From: Streptococcus sanguinis
GTDB taxonomy: Bacteria > Bacillota > Bacilli > Lactobacillales > Streptococcaceae
Assembly (NCBI RefSeq): GCF_026781265.1
Contig: NZ_JAKUVC010000002.1
Location: 62,001 to 126,000 of the forward strand
Length of the DNA: 64,000 nt
Direction of reading: 5' to 3'
This document shows, one piece after another, positions 7,707 through 16,637 of this stretch. The notes below the pieces were generated by a model. That model saw nothing but the letters and a program-made list of their open reading frames with translations. It was not told where the DNA came from and did not search any database. The position numbers were made by a program, and so were the translations under genes. How positions within the stretch are numbered: position 1 is the first letter of the stretch; every line of letters begins with the position of its first letter.

Positions 7707-10079
7707 ATGCCTATGGAAATGAACAGTCCAGCCGTGACATTTATGTTGCAGTACACGGAGGCAAATAGTGGATTTGTAGATTACACAAACCGTTCTGAAG
7801 CAGTCAAACAGGATCAAGAATTAGCTCTTGAAACTCATCGTCAAGAAATCGAAGGATTGACTGAAGAACAAGTTTTGGCCATGCAGGCAGCGGTTCCTGA
7901 ACTCAATCTCAATTTTAGAGACTACCTGAGTTATATGAACCGTTCTTATGCGACAGAAAATCAATCAGAGGAGCTAACGGCTATCTTTACAGCAGATGCG
8001 AATTATCTTCAAAGAAGCAAGGTCAATGAGCTAAAGGAAAATCTTGAAACAGCTTGTCAAAACGGCTCCCTTCTTTGGCAGGGAGTAATCTCTTTTGATA
8101 ATGCCTTTTTGGCCCAACAGGGGCTATATGATATTGCGACGGGTCAGGTTGACCAGCAGGCTATCAAATCGGTGATAAGAGACGCCTTGCCGAAAGTGAT
8201 TGCTAAAGAAGGACTGTCAGACTCTTCTTTTTGGTGGGCCAACATTCACTTGAATACGGAGAATATTCACGTCCATTTTGGGCTGTCTGAGCTTCAAAGT
8301 GCCCGTGAAAAAATCTTTTATCAACCGAGAGGGCGGATGGAGTATAAAGGCAACTTTTCGCAGAAGACCATTTCAAAACTGAAAAGTGATGTGTTTCACG
8401 GGTTGCTTAATGATCAGACTCGCAAGCGCCTCATCAGAAAAGAGCAGATTTTGGCGAACCTAAAATCCAATCTTGTTGATCAAGTTTTTCATAATCAACA
8501 GGTGACTTCTTCAGCTGAGAAAAATTTTCTGGAGCAGGCATATAATCATTTGCCGCTCCAAAAAAATTGGCGCTATGGCTCGAATGCCAAAGACTTTGCG
8601 GTTAGTAAATTTTTCCTGGATAAATATATTGACTCTTACTTACAGAATGAAGGGAAAGAACTTTATCAGGAGTTTATGGAGGAGACCAGAAACTTCTTGG
8701 GACTTTATGATAGGGCTTATTTAGCTGGAAAAAATCAAACGTATGAACGTGTCCGAAAGGTGAATGGCCAAACGGTACGATCAGAAAAACAGGCCAAAGG
8801 CTATGACTTAGAAGGTGTGATCCATCGGCGGGAACTGGAATTGAGAGAACGGCTAGGAAATCGTATTCTACGCTCTTTTAAAGAAGCGGCCCCGCAGATT
8901 GAAGACGTTCAGCTGGAAAAAAATTTGCCAGATTTTTCTAAAGGCAATCAAAAGCGTATTCTCCAGCAGTTTCCAGAAGCCAGCTACTTAAAGTCCTTAG
9001 CTGCCTGGGAGAAAAAAGGCTACAGTCCCAAGGAAGGGATGCAGCCGATTGAAATTATAAAGCCAGTCTATAAAGAGTATGATAAACATGGAAATGGGAT
9101 TGGAGAAATGAGCTTTGAGACCAGCTATGTTTACGACATCAAACAGATGGAAGAAAATATCCTGACTAAAAGGCTGTCTTTGAAAGAATTGTCTCTCTTT
9201 TCTTCAGCTGAACTACAGGAGCTTGTTGATGCGGCCAAAAAGAAAGAAAATCAGACGGAGAAAGAAAGGCAGGAGCTGGGGACCTTTCGCTATGCTCTAA
9301 AGTTAAGTAAGCTAGAAGAGCGTCAAAAGGCTTTACTAGTCAGTCAAAAGCTTCTTCACCAGGTGCAGCCTTTACGGTCTGATCAGCCTTTTCTCCAGTT
9401 AAAACAAGAAAGACTGGCCACAGAACTAAAACTAGTTGAACTACAGCTGACACCAAACTATCGCTTGTCTAAGTCTGAATTGGAACTAAAACAATCACTG
9501 AGCCGTCAGTTTGTAGAGAGCGTCAATCTCCCTATTTCTAAAGCAGATAGGGGCACTATCCAACTTCCTATCCGACACCTACAATCAGAGCTGGAAGCGT
9601 TGAAACCACTCCAGGATGAGGGGATCCTAATGTTGCTGAAAGGTTATCCTATTTCCAAGCAGGATTACAAGGAAGAGTTGGAGACACAAATCTCCATTTT
9701 CCAGGTGAAACATGGGATTTATAAAACCAATCAGAAGATAGCCCAAACCACGGATGAAGCTCAAATCAAAGTCTATAAACAATTCAATGCAAAGGAGTTT
9801 TCCAAACTGAAAGAATTGTATGGTAAATTACGACCTGAAGAAGAGGGACAAAAAGAAGCTCTTCTTCAGACGGTACAAAAACAGATCCAGTCTCAAAAAC
9901 AAAACAGACGTAGCACCATCCAACAAACACAGGGCAGCCTGAAGGTTGATACTAGCTTTATGAGAAATCTGACAGCTTCTCTCAATCAAGCTCAAAGGAG
10001 CAGTCAAAAAGCCCTTATGGAAAGAGCTAGGAGTGATGAGCGAGAAGAACAGGAAGAACGCCGTGAAAATCGTCGTTAA
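7707..10079 (+). CDS. MobL-type HUH relaxase
   Basis: A 790-residue relaxase that would nick oriT, stay linked to the 5' end and pilot the strand to the recipient. The N-terminal region (PAVTFMLQYTEANSGFVDYTNR) matches MobL (MOBP-type) relaxases, and the HUH metal motif is seen as NIHVHFG near residue 190. The catalytic Tyr should be in the N-terminal domain; the Tyr in FMLQYTEANS is a candidate. From about residue 450 the protein is long, helical and rich in Lys, Gln and Glu, typical of the interaction tail. AAGGAG precedes the start. It ends the mob operon and is followed by a strong terminator. Confidence 0.85.
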   Translation: MPMEMNSPAVTFMLQYTEANSGFVDYTNRSEAVKQDQELALETHRQEIEGLTEEQVLAMQAAVPELNLNFRDYLSYMNRSYATENQSEELTAIFTADANYLQRSKVNELKENLETACQNGSLLWQGVISFDNAFLAQQGLYDIATGQVDQQAIKSVIRDALPKVIAKEGLSDSSFWWANIHLNTENIHVHFGLSELQSAREKIFYQPRGRMEYKGNFSQKTISKLKSDVFHGLLNDQTRKRLIRKEQILANLKSNLVDQVFHNQQVTSSAEKNFLEQAYNHLPLQKNWRYGSNAKDFAVSKFFLDKYIDSYLQNEGKELYQEFMEETRNFLGLYDRAYLAGKNQTYERVRKVNGQTVRSEKQAKGYDLEGVIHRRELELRERLGNRILRSFKEAAPQIEDVQLEKNLPDFSKGNQKRILQQFPEASYLKSLAAWEKKGYSPKEGMQPIEIIKPVYKEYDKHGNGIGEMSFETSYVYDIKQMEENILTKRLSLKELSLFSSAELQELVDAAKKKENQTEKERQELGTFRYALKLSKLEERQKALLVSQKLLHQVQPLRSDQPFLQLKQERLATELKLVELQLTPNYRLSKSELELKQSLSRQFVESVNLPISKADRGTIQLPIRHLQSELEALKPLQDEGILMLLKGYPISKQDYKEELETQISIFQVKHGIYKTNQKIAQTTDEAQIKVYKQFNAKEFSKLKELYGKLRPEEEGQKEALLQTVQKQIQSQKQNRRSTIQQTQGSLKVDTSFMRNLTASLNQAQRSSQKALMERARSDEREEQEERRENRR

Positions 10080-10108
10080 AAGCCATTGGCAACCAATGGC
10101 TTTTTTTA
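10078..10108 (+). terminator. Rho-independent terminator after the relaxase gene
   Basis: A perfect GC-containing stem (AAGCCATTGG with CCAATGGCTT, 3-nt loop) is followed by seven T. Repeated promoter copy 2 begins 4 bp later. Confidence 0.9.
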
Positions 10109-10111
10109 TGT

Positions 10112-10155
10112 TGACTTGTCCTGTTAGAGCAAGTTTTTTCATTATCCCTTAGACT
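10112..10155 (+). promoter_or_regulatory. Repeated transfer promoter, copy 2
   Basis: TGACTTGTCC, then TGTTAGAGCA, then ATTATCCCTTAGACT with -10 TAGACT at 10150, again 38 bp after the first block. It drives 10189-14685. Confidence 0.75.
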
Positions 10156-10188
10156 AGAAGAATAAAACAAAAGAAAGGAGAAAACATC

Positions 10189-10449
10189 ATGAAGCTATGT
10201 TTTCCAAGTGTGACAATAGAAGACTTTGACTTTGAAGCTGATTGGCTTGTCAAAGCGCTGGATAGTGAGACTCACCGAGTCCTTTTTGAGGGTCAAGGCA
10301 AAAATGCCGATCTTGAAATGACGATTGATTACCAGGCCAATCCCAAGGATTTTGAAGAACTTGCAGTAGGGGAGCTGGTTCAGCTGCCAAAAGAACTGTT
10401 TTTAGAGGCCGAAGAAGAACCTTTCCAGCCGATCTGTGAACCTTTTTAA
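10189..10449 (+). CDS. Small acidic hypothetical protein
   Basis: An 86-residue, strongly acidic protein preceded by AAAGGAG. It has no membrane segment or recognised motif. It is the first gene behind repeated promoter copy 2 and lies 18 bp before the large LtrC-like gene. Small acidic proteins on mobile elements are sometimes anti-restriction DNA mimics, but that is speculation here. Confidence 0.6.
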   Translation: MKLCFPSVTIEDFDFEADWLVKALDSETHRVLFEGQGKNADLEMTIDYQANPKDFEELAVGELVQLPKELFLEAEEEPFQPICEPF

Positions 10450-10467
10450 TACAAGAAAGGAGCTATT

Positions 10468-13400
10468 ATGCCAGAAGAAACAAATCAACCTCAAGGAAAC
10501 CGTGGCCGCAGCCGTCGAGAAAGAGTAGAAATTGCCCGTTCCAGAGATATTCTGGATGTCGCCAATGAATTGAATATGGAATTGGTACGAGATGGGAAAG
10601 ACTATCGCTGGAAAGAACACGACTCTCTGGTAATTTCACCTGATAAGAACAAGTGGAATTGGTTTTCCCGCCATCAAGGCGGGGATGTGATTGCTCTTGT
10701 AGAAACTATTAGAGAGATCAATTTCAATCAAGCAATTGACTATCTCAACGATGGTACCTTCAAAGAGTTTACTGCTGTCGAGAGGGAAAAAGAGCCATTT
10801 CGTTATCATCTTCAACCGTATGAGCAGGACTTTGTAGAAGCCAGAAATTATTTAAAAGTAAATCGTGGTCTCTCTGATGAAACGATTGACTTCTTTTTAG
10901 AAAAAGGTGTTCTAGCCCAGGCTAATGCGATGCTGAATAACAGCGTGGAGCCTGTGGTTGTTTTTAAAACCTTGACTTCTTCAGGTGAAATTACAGGAGC
11001 TACCCTACAAGGCATTGAAGAAAATCGGGATAAATGGCCGGGTCGTGGCTTTGCCAAAAATATTATCAGAAATTCTGATGGAATGGATGGCTTGCATGTG
11101 GATATTGGAAAGCCTAATCGGCTCATCTTCACTGAAAGCCCAATTGATCTAATGTCCTATTATGAGATCAATAAGGATACTTTACAAGACGTTCGGCTTG
11201 TATCTATGGATGGTCTTAAAGAAGCTACGATTGGTCGTCATCTGGCCCAGCTTCAATCAGAATTATCAGGCCGTCCGCTAAATTGGACGCCTGAACAACT
11301 AGCTAAGGGTCTCCAAACAGCGATTGACAGTCAGTATTTTGCGGATGGGAAACATACTGATATGATTACTCTTGCGGTGGATAATGATACCGCAGGAAGA
11401 ACATTCGTTGAGGAACTGAAAGCCAAAGGAGCAGCTGTTACTGTAGATTTGCCTGAACTAAAGCAAGGACAAGATAAAACAGACTGGAATGACGTCTTGA
11501 AAACTCAGAATGAACAACCGTTAGTTGATTTATCAGCTCTATCAGTAGAAACAGTAGAAAATGAAAATTTTTCTAATAATCCATTAGAGCCAGTTTGGAA
11601 ATTACATGGAAAATGGGAAGATGAATTAGCAGAAAAAATTCGGGAAGATTTAGGTATTAACCATGAACTACAGGCATGGCAATTTGAAAAAGAAATGTCA
11701 CGATTTATAACGACTGATTTAGACAAGTTATTCGCAAAACGTACCATATTGGAAAGGGATGCTTATTTTGCGGATAGTTCAACGTCTATCCGAAAAGAGA
11801 TTGATCGTTTAGATGCACAAATACTGGAGTACATAGAAAAAGCCCCTGAACAAAGTCAGGAGCGCTTGATTGATAGGACCAGTGGTGGCACGGGGTCTTT
11901 ACAGCTAGAAGCTGAAGGCAGTCCCACACCTGTACTTGAAACAAGCACCTTTGAGCAAACTGTTACCAGTCACCCGACATCATCCTATCCTTACCTTCAT
12001 TTTAGCACAAATTATGATAACGTGCAACGGCGGATAGGAAATTATCACCCAATTACACCTTCTGATTTGAGGCGCTTGAATCAATATGCGCCGTCAATTC
12101 AAAGCACGGCGTCTTGGTACTTAAGCGAACTGGCTGGAAGTAAAATCAGTTTTGTTTATGCGGATAATGGAGAGGAAAACGTTCTTCAAGTAACTTTCCT
12201 AAAAGAAAACTTTATCCATCTTTCAGGGATTAGACCTTTTGAAGAAGGAAAAGGAGCTGCTGACTTCTTAGAAGATTTTGCGACTGGTCAAGGTCATTAT
12301 GACAGTATGCTAGTCAGTAATGCAATTAAGGATAAGTTGCAGGTTCTTCCAATGTTTCAGGACATTTTAGAGCCACAATCCTTTGTTCTGGATGATTTGA
12401 GCAGTGTTGAGAAATTACACAATCTCAATATGAGCGAAGCTATCAAGGCAAAAGATGAAGATTTCTTGTTGCTGTTTAAAGACGCTGAAGGTGAAAAAAT
12501 CCCTGCCTCTCTCATGAAACTCAAGGGAGAGCTTGCAGCTAATGTAAAATCGCTAGATGAAAAGGTTATTCTTGGTGTTTATCGAGAACGGGATAATCAA
12601 ATTGAACAGTTATCAATCAATGAAGAGTTCGTTACAGATGGTGGAGAAGAAATGTTAGATAATCTAAAAAATCAACTGTCCTCTTTAAATGAACCAAGTC
12701 AAGAACAAAAAACCACATTATCTCCAGTTGAAAAAAATATTGATGCAGCCATTTTTACACAAGTACTAGATGACGCACGTAATGTAGGCAACTTTGTAGA
12801 ACTCGGTGTGACTATACCAGAAGAGGCTAAGGAAGCTTGGGCTAAGTATATAGAGTTATCAGATGTATCTTCAGGAGATTTTAATACAATTGTTCTCAAA
12901 GCAGAAGAATTAGGTTTACTTGACAAAAACTCTAGTTTTTATCAAGAATGGCGCCTAGAAGATATTTATAATAATAATTATCATGTACGTTTTCAGTGGT
13001 TAGAAGAACAGGAGAATAATCTTAAATTACAATTTGAAGAACATAGCCTAGTTTCTTATCAAGACTTTGCTAGAAAGCTATACAAGGCTAATCAAGAAAC
13101 CAAAAACAATACTGAAGCTAATATTTCTAAAATCAAATTTGATATTTATGCTCCAGGGGGAGAGATGATTAAAGAGGGGGTTCGATTTAATATTGGTGAT
13201 GAAACTAAGCCAATTTCACAAATGCTAGGATTGGGCTATCGTCGTCTAAAAGGTCAACCAATACTAGCTAACATTGATGAGAATGTCCTTTCTCAGCTGG
13301 AAAATCTGGCTCTTAATCAAGAAATTTCTCATGAGGCTAACAATCCTCAAAATTCACTTGCTACTCCAGAAACAGATCTGACAGCTTCCCCTGCTGAAGA

Positions 13401-14685
13401 AAAAGAATTTCGCTCTCCTAAGCAGGAAACAAAGGGCCAGCTGGAACAACGGGTGAATGAAATTGTAGCAGATAATCAGAAAGCTGCTGAAGAAGTGGCC
13501 CCGGCTAAAGAGTCTCCAGGAGAAATTGATTACAGCCTGGTCTCGCCTCATGAACTGAGTGAAATTGCCTTTCAAAAAATTAGGGAGTTTACCCGTTCTC
13601 CTGAAGCCTTAGCTGAGTATATGGATTTCATGAGTAAATTTCCACAGCTCTCCCCAAGAAACGTGGCGCTTATCCAGGATCAATGGCAAGGGGCCAATGC
13701 AGTGGCGACGTATAACCAGTGGCAGGCACTAGGGAAAACATTAGGGATTAAGCCTGAAGATGTCATTGAGACCAGGAACACCTACACCAATAAGCGGACA
13801 GGTGAGACGAAAGAAGTTATTCACCAGGGCTTGTCTGTGAAGTCAGGTGAGAAGGCACAGATTACTCTGTTCCGTCCTCTCATGGCTAAAATGATCCCCG
13901 TCTTGGATGATCAGGGAAACCAGGTTAAGAACAGTAAAGGCAATCCGAAGTTCAAGAAGATTTCAGAAGCGACCACTCAAGAGAAAGCTTTGCTGAAGGA
14001 AGGAAAGTTGAAGGTGGTTCAATTCCAGGAGAGAGACCAAGAGACAGGGCTGCCTAAGTTCACCACTTACAAGGTGTTTGAACTTTCTCAAACAACCTTG
14101 AAGCCAGAGAGTTATCCAAAGGCTATGCCAAACCGTCAATACCAGTTTGACACTGATCAAGTAAAAACGAAAGAGGTATTAGATGGTCTATGTGATTATG
14201 CAGGGACTTTAGGAGTTCGTCTGTTACGGGATGAGGTTCATGAGCTGGGAAATGCTAAAGGGGCCTTTTATCCAGGAGAACAAAAAATTCTCCTGAACCC
14301 TAATAATTTACCTGGAGAACAAATTGCGACAACTATTCATGAGTTGGCGCATGCCACTCTCCATAATCCCAAATTTACCGCTCATTACAAGGAAGATGTG
14401 TCAACTCCTCGTAAGGAACTAGAAGCTGAAATGACCAGTCACCTGGTGTCGAAGCATTTTGGCTTAGATACGAGTGAGGCTGCCATCGATTACATGGCTG
14501 GCTGGACTAAAAATCTAACACAGTTGGATGATAAGCAGCTGGCAGAGTCCATGAAACGGATCCATCAGACCGTCTCAAAAATGGTTAAGCATATTGAACA
14601 CCACACAAAACCTTATGAACCTCCCAAAAATAGATGGCAATCGCCAAATTTTCCCAAAAGCCCAACTAAAGGGCTGAAGCCTTAA
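10468..14685 (+). CDS. LtrC-like polyvalent protein: primase-like, PBECR4-like and ArdC/metallopeptidase domains
   Basis: A 1405-residue multidomain protein similar in plan to LtrC of pMRC01. Residues about 15-100 resemble the N-terminal part of plasmid primases (RDILDVANELNMEL, WNWFSRHQGGDVIAL). Residues about 210-320 form a Toprim-like (DUF3991) part with FTESPIDLMSYY and AVDNDTAGR. Residues about 500-735 resemble the PBECR4 nuclease-like domain (FIHLSGI, DLSSVEKLHNLNMSEAI, ASLMKLKGEL). Residues about 1030-1190 look like an ArdC-type ssDNA-binding region. The C-terminus has an IrrE-type zinc peptidase motif, HELAH, near residue 1291. Such proteins are thought to travel to the recipient with the transferred strand, prime the complementary strand and counter host defence. 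The domain calls other than Toprim and HELAH are moderate. Confidence 0.75.
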   Translation: MPEETNQPQGNRGRSRRERVEIARSRDILDVANELNMELVRDGKDYRWKEHDSLVISPDKNKWNWFSRHQGGDVIALVETIREINFNQAIDYLNDGTFKEFTAVEREKEPFRYHLQPYEQDFVEARNYLKVNRGLSDETIDFFLEKGVLAQANAMLNNSVEPVVVFKTLTSSGEITGATLQGIEENRDKWPGRGFAKNIIRNSDGMDGLHVDIGKPNRLIFTESPIDLMSYYEINKDTLQDVRLVSMDGLKEATIGRHLAQLQSELSGRPLNWTPEQLAKGLQTAIDSQYFADGKHTDMITLAVDNDTAGRTFVEELKAKGAAVTVDLPELKQGQDKTDWNDVLKTQNEQPLVDLSALSVETVENENFSNNPLEPVWKLHGKWEDELAEKIREDLGINHELQAWQFEKEMSRFITTDLDKLFAKRTILERDAYFADSSTSIRKEIDRLDAQILEYIEKAPEQSQERLIDRTSGGTGSLQLEAEGSPTPVLETSTFEQTVTSHPTSSYPYLHFSTNYDNVQRRIGNYHPITPSDLRRLNQYAPSIQSTASWYLSELAGSKISFVYADNGEENVLQVTFLKENFIHLSGIRPFEEGKGAADFLEDFATGQGHYDSMLVSNAIKDKLQVLPMFQDILEPQSFVLDDLSSVEKLHNLNMSEAIKAKDEDFLLLFKDAEGEKIPASLMKLKGELAANVKSLDEKVILGVYRERDNQIEQLSINEEFVTDGGEEMLDNLKNQLSSLNEPSQEQKTTLSPVEKNIDAAIFTQVLDDARNVGNFVELGVTIPEEAKEAWAKYIELSDVSSGDFNTIVLKAEELGLLDKNSSFYQEWRLEDIYNNNYHVRFQWLEEQENNLKLQFEEHSLVSYQDFARKLYKANQETKNNTEANISKIKFDIYAPGGEMIKEGVRFNIGDETKPISQMLGLGYRRLKGQPILANIDENVLSQLENLALNQEISHEANNPQNSLATPETDLTASPAEEKEFRSPKQETKGQLEQRVNEIVADNQKAAEEVAPAKESPGEIDYSLVSPHELSEIAFQKIREFTRSPEALAEYMDFMSKFPQLSPRNVALIQDQWQGANAVATYNQWQALGKTLGIKPEDVIETRNTYTNKRTGETKEVIHQGLSVKSGEKAQITLFRPLMAKMIPVLDDQGNQVKNSKGNPKFKKISEATTQEKALLKEGKLKVVQFQERDQETGLPKFTTYKVFELSQTTLKPESYPKAMPNRQYQFDTDQVKTKEVLDGLCDYAGTLGVRLLRDEVHELGNAKGAFYPGEQKILLNPNNLPGEQIATTIHELAHATLHNPKFTAHYKEDVSTPRKELEAEMTSHLVSKHFGLDTSEAAIDYMAGWTKNLTQLDDKQLAESMKRIHQTVSKMVKHIEHHTKPYEPPKNRWQSPNFPKSPTKGLKP

Positions 14686-14688
14686 CAG

Positions 14689-14717
14689 TCAAGGTGCTTC
14701 CTATGCGGAGCGCCTTT
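14689..14717 (+). terminator. Probable terminator
   Basis: An imperfect hairpin (AAGGTGCTTCC with GGAGCGCCTT) followed by TTCTT, directly after the LtrC-like gene. Confidence 0.55.
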
Positions 14718-14736
14718 TCTTGTTCAAGAAGATACA

Positions 14737-14758
14737 CACTAAGTTATATAACTTAGTG
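14737..14758. repeat. AT-rich palindrome (core GTTATATAAC)
   Basis: A perfect 22-bp palindrome, CACTAAGTTAT followed by its exact complement, between the terminator and repeated promoter copy 3. Related palindromes recur at 21457, 25016, 28110, 33484 and 36475. A binding site for an element-encoded regulator or partition protein is likely. Confidence 0.7.
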
Positions 14759-14804
14759 AACAATAAAAAAGGCGCCTTTCTCAGCTGGAAAAGATTGAGT
14801 GCAG

Positions 14805-14848
14805 CGACTTGTCCTCTTAGAGCACGTTTTTCCATTATCCCTTACATT
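14805..14848 (+). promoter_or_regulatory. Repeated transfer promoter, copy 3
   Basis: CGACTTGTCC (one mismatch to the consensus), then CTTAGAGCA, then ATTATCCCTTACATT with -10 TACATT at 14843; the spacing is 38 bp. It drives the topoisomerase and Clp-like genes. Confidence 0.75.
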
Positions 14849-14879
14849 AAAGAAGTAAAACAAATGGAAGGAGAAAAAG

Positions 14880-16637
14880 ATGCTAACAGTTATTCTGGCT
14901 GAGAAAGAAAGTCAAGCCTTAGATTATGCAGAGGCACTAGGAACCTTCACGACAAGAAAGAAAGTTCATATTATCAAACAGACACCCTTTCTTTCAGGTG
15001 AAGTGCATATAGTGTCCGCTGAAGGTCATTTATTTGAATATGGACTTCCAAAAAATAATTGGGATTTAACTAAACTCCCCTTGGTCGATGTCTCTTTTAA
15101 ACAATTTCTCAAAAAAGACCGTACCTCAAAAGAAATGTTTAAACGAATTTATGAAGAGGTGACGGCTGCGGATGAAGTGATTATAGGGACGGACGCTGAC
15201 CGTGAAGGGGAGAGAATAGCTTATTCCATTTTATCTCATATTCCTGAAGGTAAAGCGAAAATTAAAAAGCGTCTCTGGGTCAATTCCATGACAACAAGAG
15301 CTCTACAGCGAGCCTTTCAGAATATGAGGGATCCTCAAGAAACCTACAGCTTCTATTTAGAAGCTGAAGCTAGAGCACAAAGTGATTGGCTGGTAGGGAT
15401 GAATTTATCTCCAATGGCCACGCTAAACCTTCAGAAACAGGGAATGCTCCCTAAAGCAAAGGGAAACAGTTTATCAGTTGGCCGTGTTCAAACCCCAGTC
15501 GTTCGTCTGATCTGCGAGAATGATCTGGCCATCCGAAACTTTGTCCAACAAACCTATTGGAAACTTCAGCTTGAAGATAAAGAAAATGAGGTAATCTTTA
15601 CTAATAAGGATAAATTTACCGATAGCGACGAAGTTTTGGAGCTTTCCAGGAGCCTTGCTGATGTTGCTCTCGTTTCTTCAGTTGAAGCTGAAGAGAAGGC
15701 AAAGCCTGCTCCAGCACTCTTCAATCTTTCTGACCTACAAAGCTATGCGGCTAGACGTTGGAAGTTTGAAGCAACGAAAACAGAGAGGCTGGTTGAAGGG
15801 TTGTACTTGAAAAAATACTTGTCCTATCCTCGGTCAGATTGTCGTTTTATTACTGAAGATGAATTTAATTATTTGAGGCAGTACCTATCCAGCTATCAGG
15901 ACACTATTCATTGCCATTTTAAGCCTTTTTTCTTAGAGCCTAGGGATTTTTATGTAGATCCTGCTAAAGTGGCTAAAAGCAGCCACTATGCCCTTATCCC
16001 AACGGAGAATATCCCTAATCTCCTAAGCCTTTCTCCAGATGAACGATTGATTTATGAGGCAGTCGTCAAACGATCTATTTTGATGTTTGCGGCTGACTGT
16101 CGGTATCAAACGACGACGGTTCAGCTGGAAAATAAGGGGCAAGTCTTTCAAACAAAAGGCAAACGAACCCTGGAACCAGGCTGGATAGAATGGAGTGATC
16201 TGCCTATCAAGAAAGATGTAGAGTTGCCAAACTATCGGTTGGATGATCCGGTAGCTTGTCAGATAACGATTGTAGACGGTATTACAAAGCCGCCTAAACG
16301 ATTGACGGAAAGTCATCTGATTGGCCAAGTCTTTCCTAAATATGGTCTAGGAACACAGGCGACACGTGGAGCAGTTATTCAAACAATTCAATCCCGTGGT
16401 TACGTGAAAAAGGATAAGAAAACGGATCAGCTCTTTCCGACAGATAAGGGGTACTTGCTGATTAACTATCTATGGGATAATGAATTTTCCAATCCTGAAA
16501 CGACAGGAGGCTGGGAGCTTTTTCTCTCCCAGATTGGCGAGGGAGCGATCAATCCCCGTGATTTTGTAAATGCAATTAAAGATAAATTAACAATTCAAAT
16601 TGAGCAGGCCAAAGAAGGGAGGGCTGATACATGGTGA
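14880..16637 (+). CDS. topB: DNA topoisomerase III (type IA)
   Basis: A 585-residue type IA topoisomerase. The Toprim metal site is seen as GTDADREGERIAY near residues 99-111. A LWVNSMTTRALQ-like segment and SVGRVQTPVVRLI follow, and the active-site Tyr is in the YPRSD motif near residue 315. Such enzymes cut one DNA strand and unlink single-stranded or replicating plasmid DNA. Inc18 plasmids (Top beta) and pSK41-type transfer regions (TraI) carry comparable enzymes. It lacks the long zinc-finger tail of chromosomal TopA. AAGGAG precedes the ATG, and the stop overlaps the next gene by 7 bp. Confidence 0.93.
   Translation: MLTVILAEKESQALDYAEALGTFTTRKKVHIIKQTPFLSGEVHIVSAEGHLFEYGLPKNNWDLTKLPLVDVSFKQFLKKDRTSKEMFKRIYEEVTAADEVIIGTDADREGERIAYSILSHIPEGKAKIKKRLWVNSMTTRALQRAFQNMRDPQETYSFYLEAEARAQSDWLVGMNLSPMATLNLQKQGMLPKAKGNSLSVGRVQTPVVRLICENDLAIRNFVQQTYWKLQLEDKENEVIFTNKDKFTDSDEVLELSRSLADVALVSSVEAEEKAKPAPALFNLSDLQSYAARRWKFEATKTERLVEGLYLKKYLSYPRSDCRFITEDEFNYLRQYLSSYQDTIHCHFKPFFLEPRDFYVDPAKVAKSSHYALIPTENIPNLLSLSPDERLIYEAVVKRSILMFAADCRYQTTTVQLENKGQVFQTKGKRTLEPGWIEWSDLPIKKDVELPNYRLDDPVACQITIVDGITKPPKRLTESHLIGQVFPKYGLGTQATRGAVIQTIQSRGYVKKDKKTDQLFPTDKGYLLINYLWDNEFSNPETTGGWELFLSQIGEGAINPRDFVNAIKDKLTIQIEQAKEGRADTW

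Noticed and set aside
14720..14902. 60-codon ORF before topoisomerase III
   Set aside because: It runs through the palindrome and repeated promoter copy 3 and overlaps the true start of topB.
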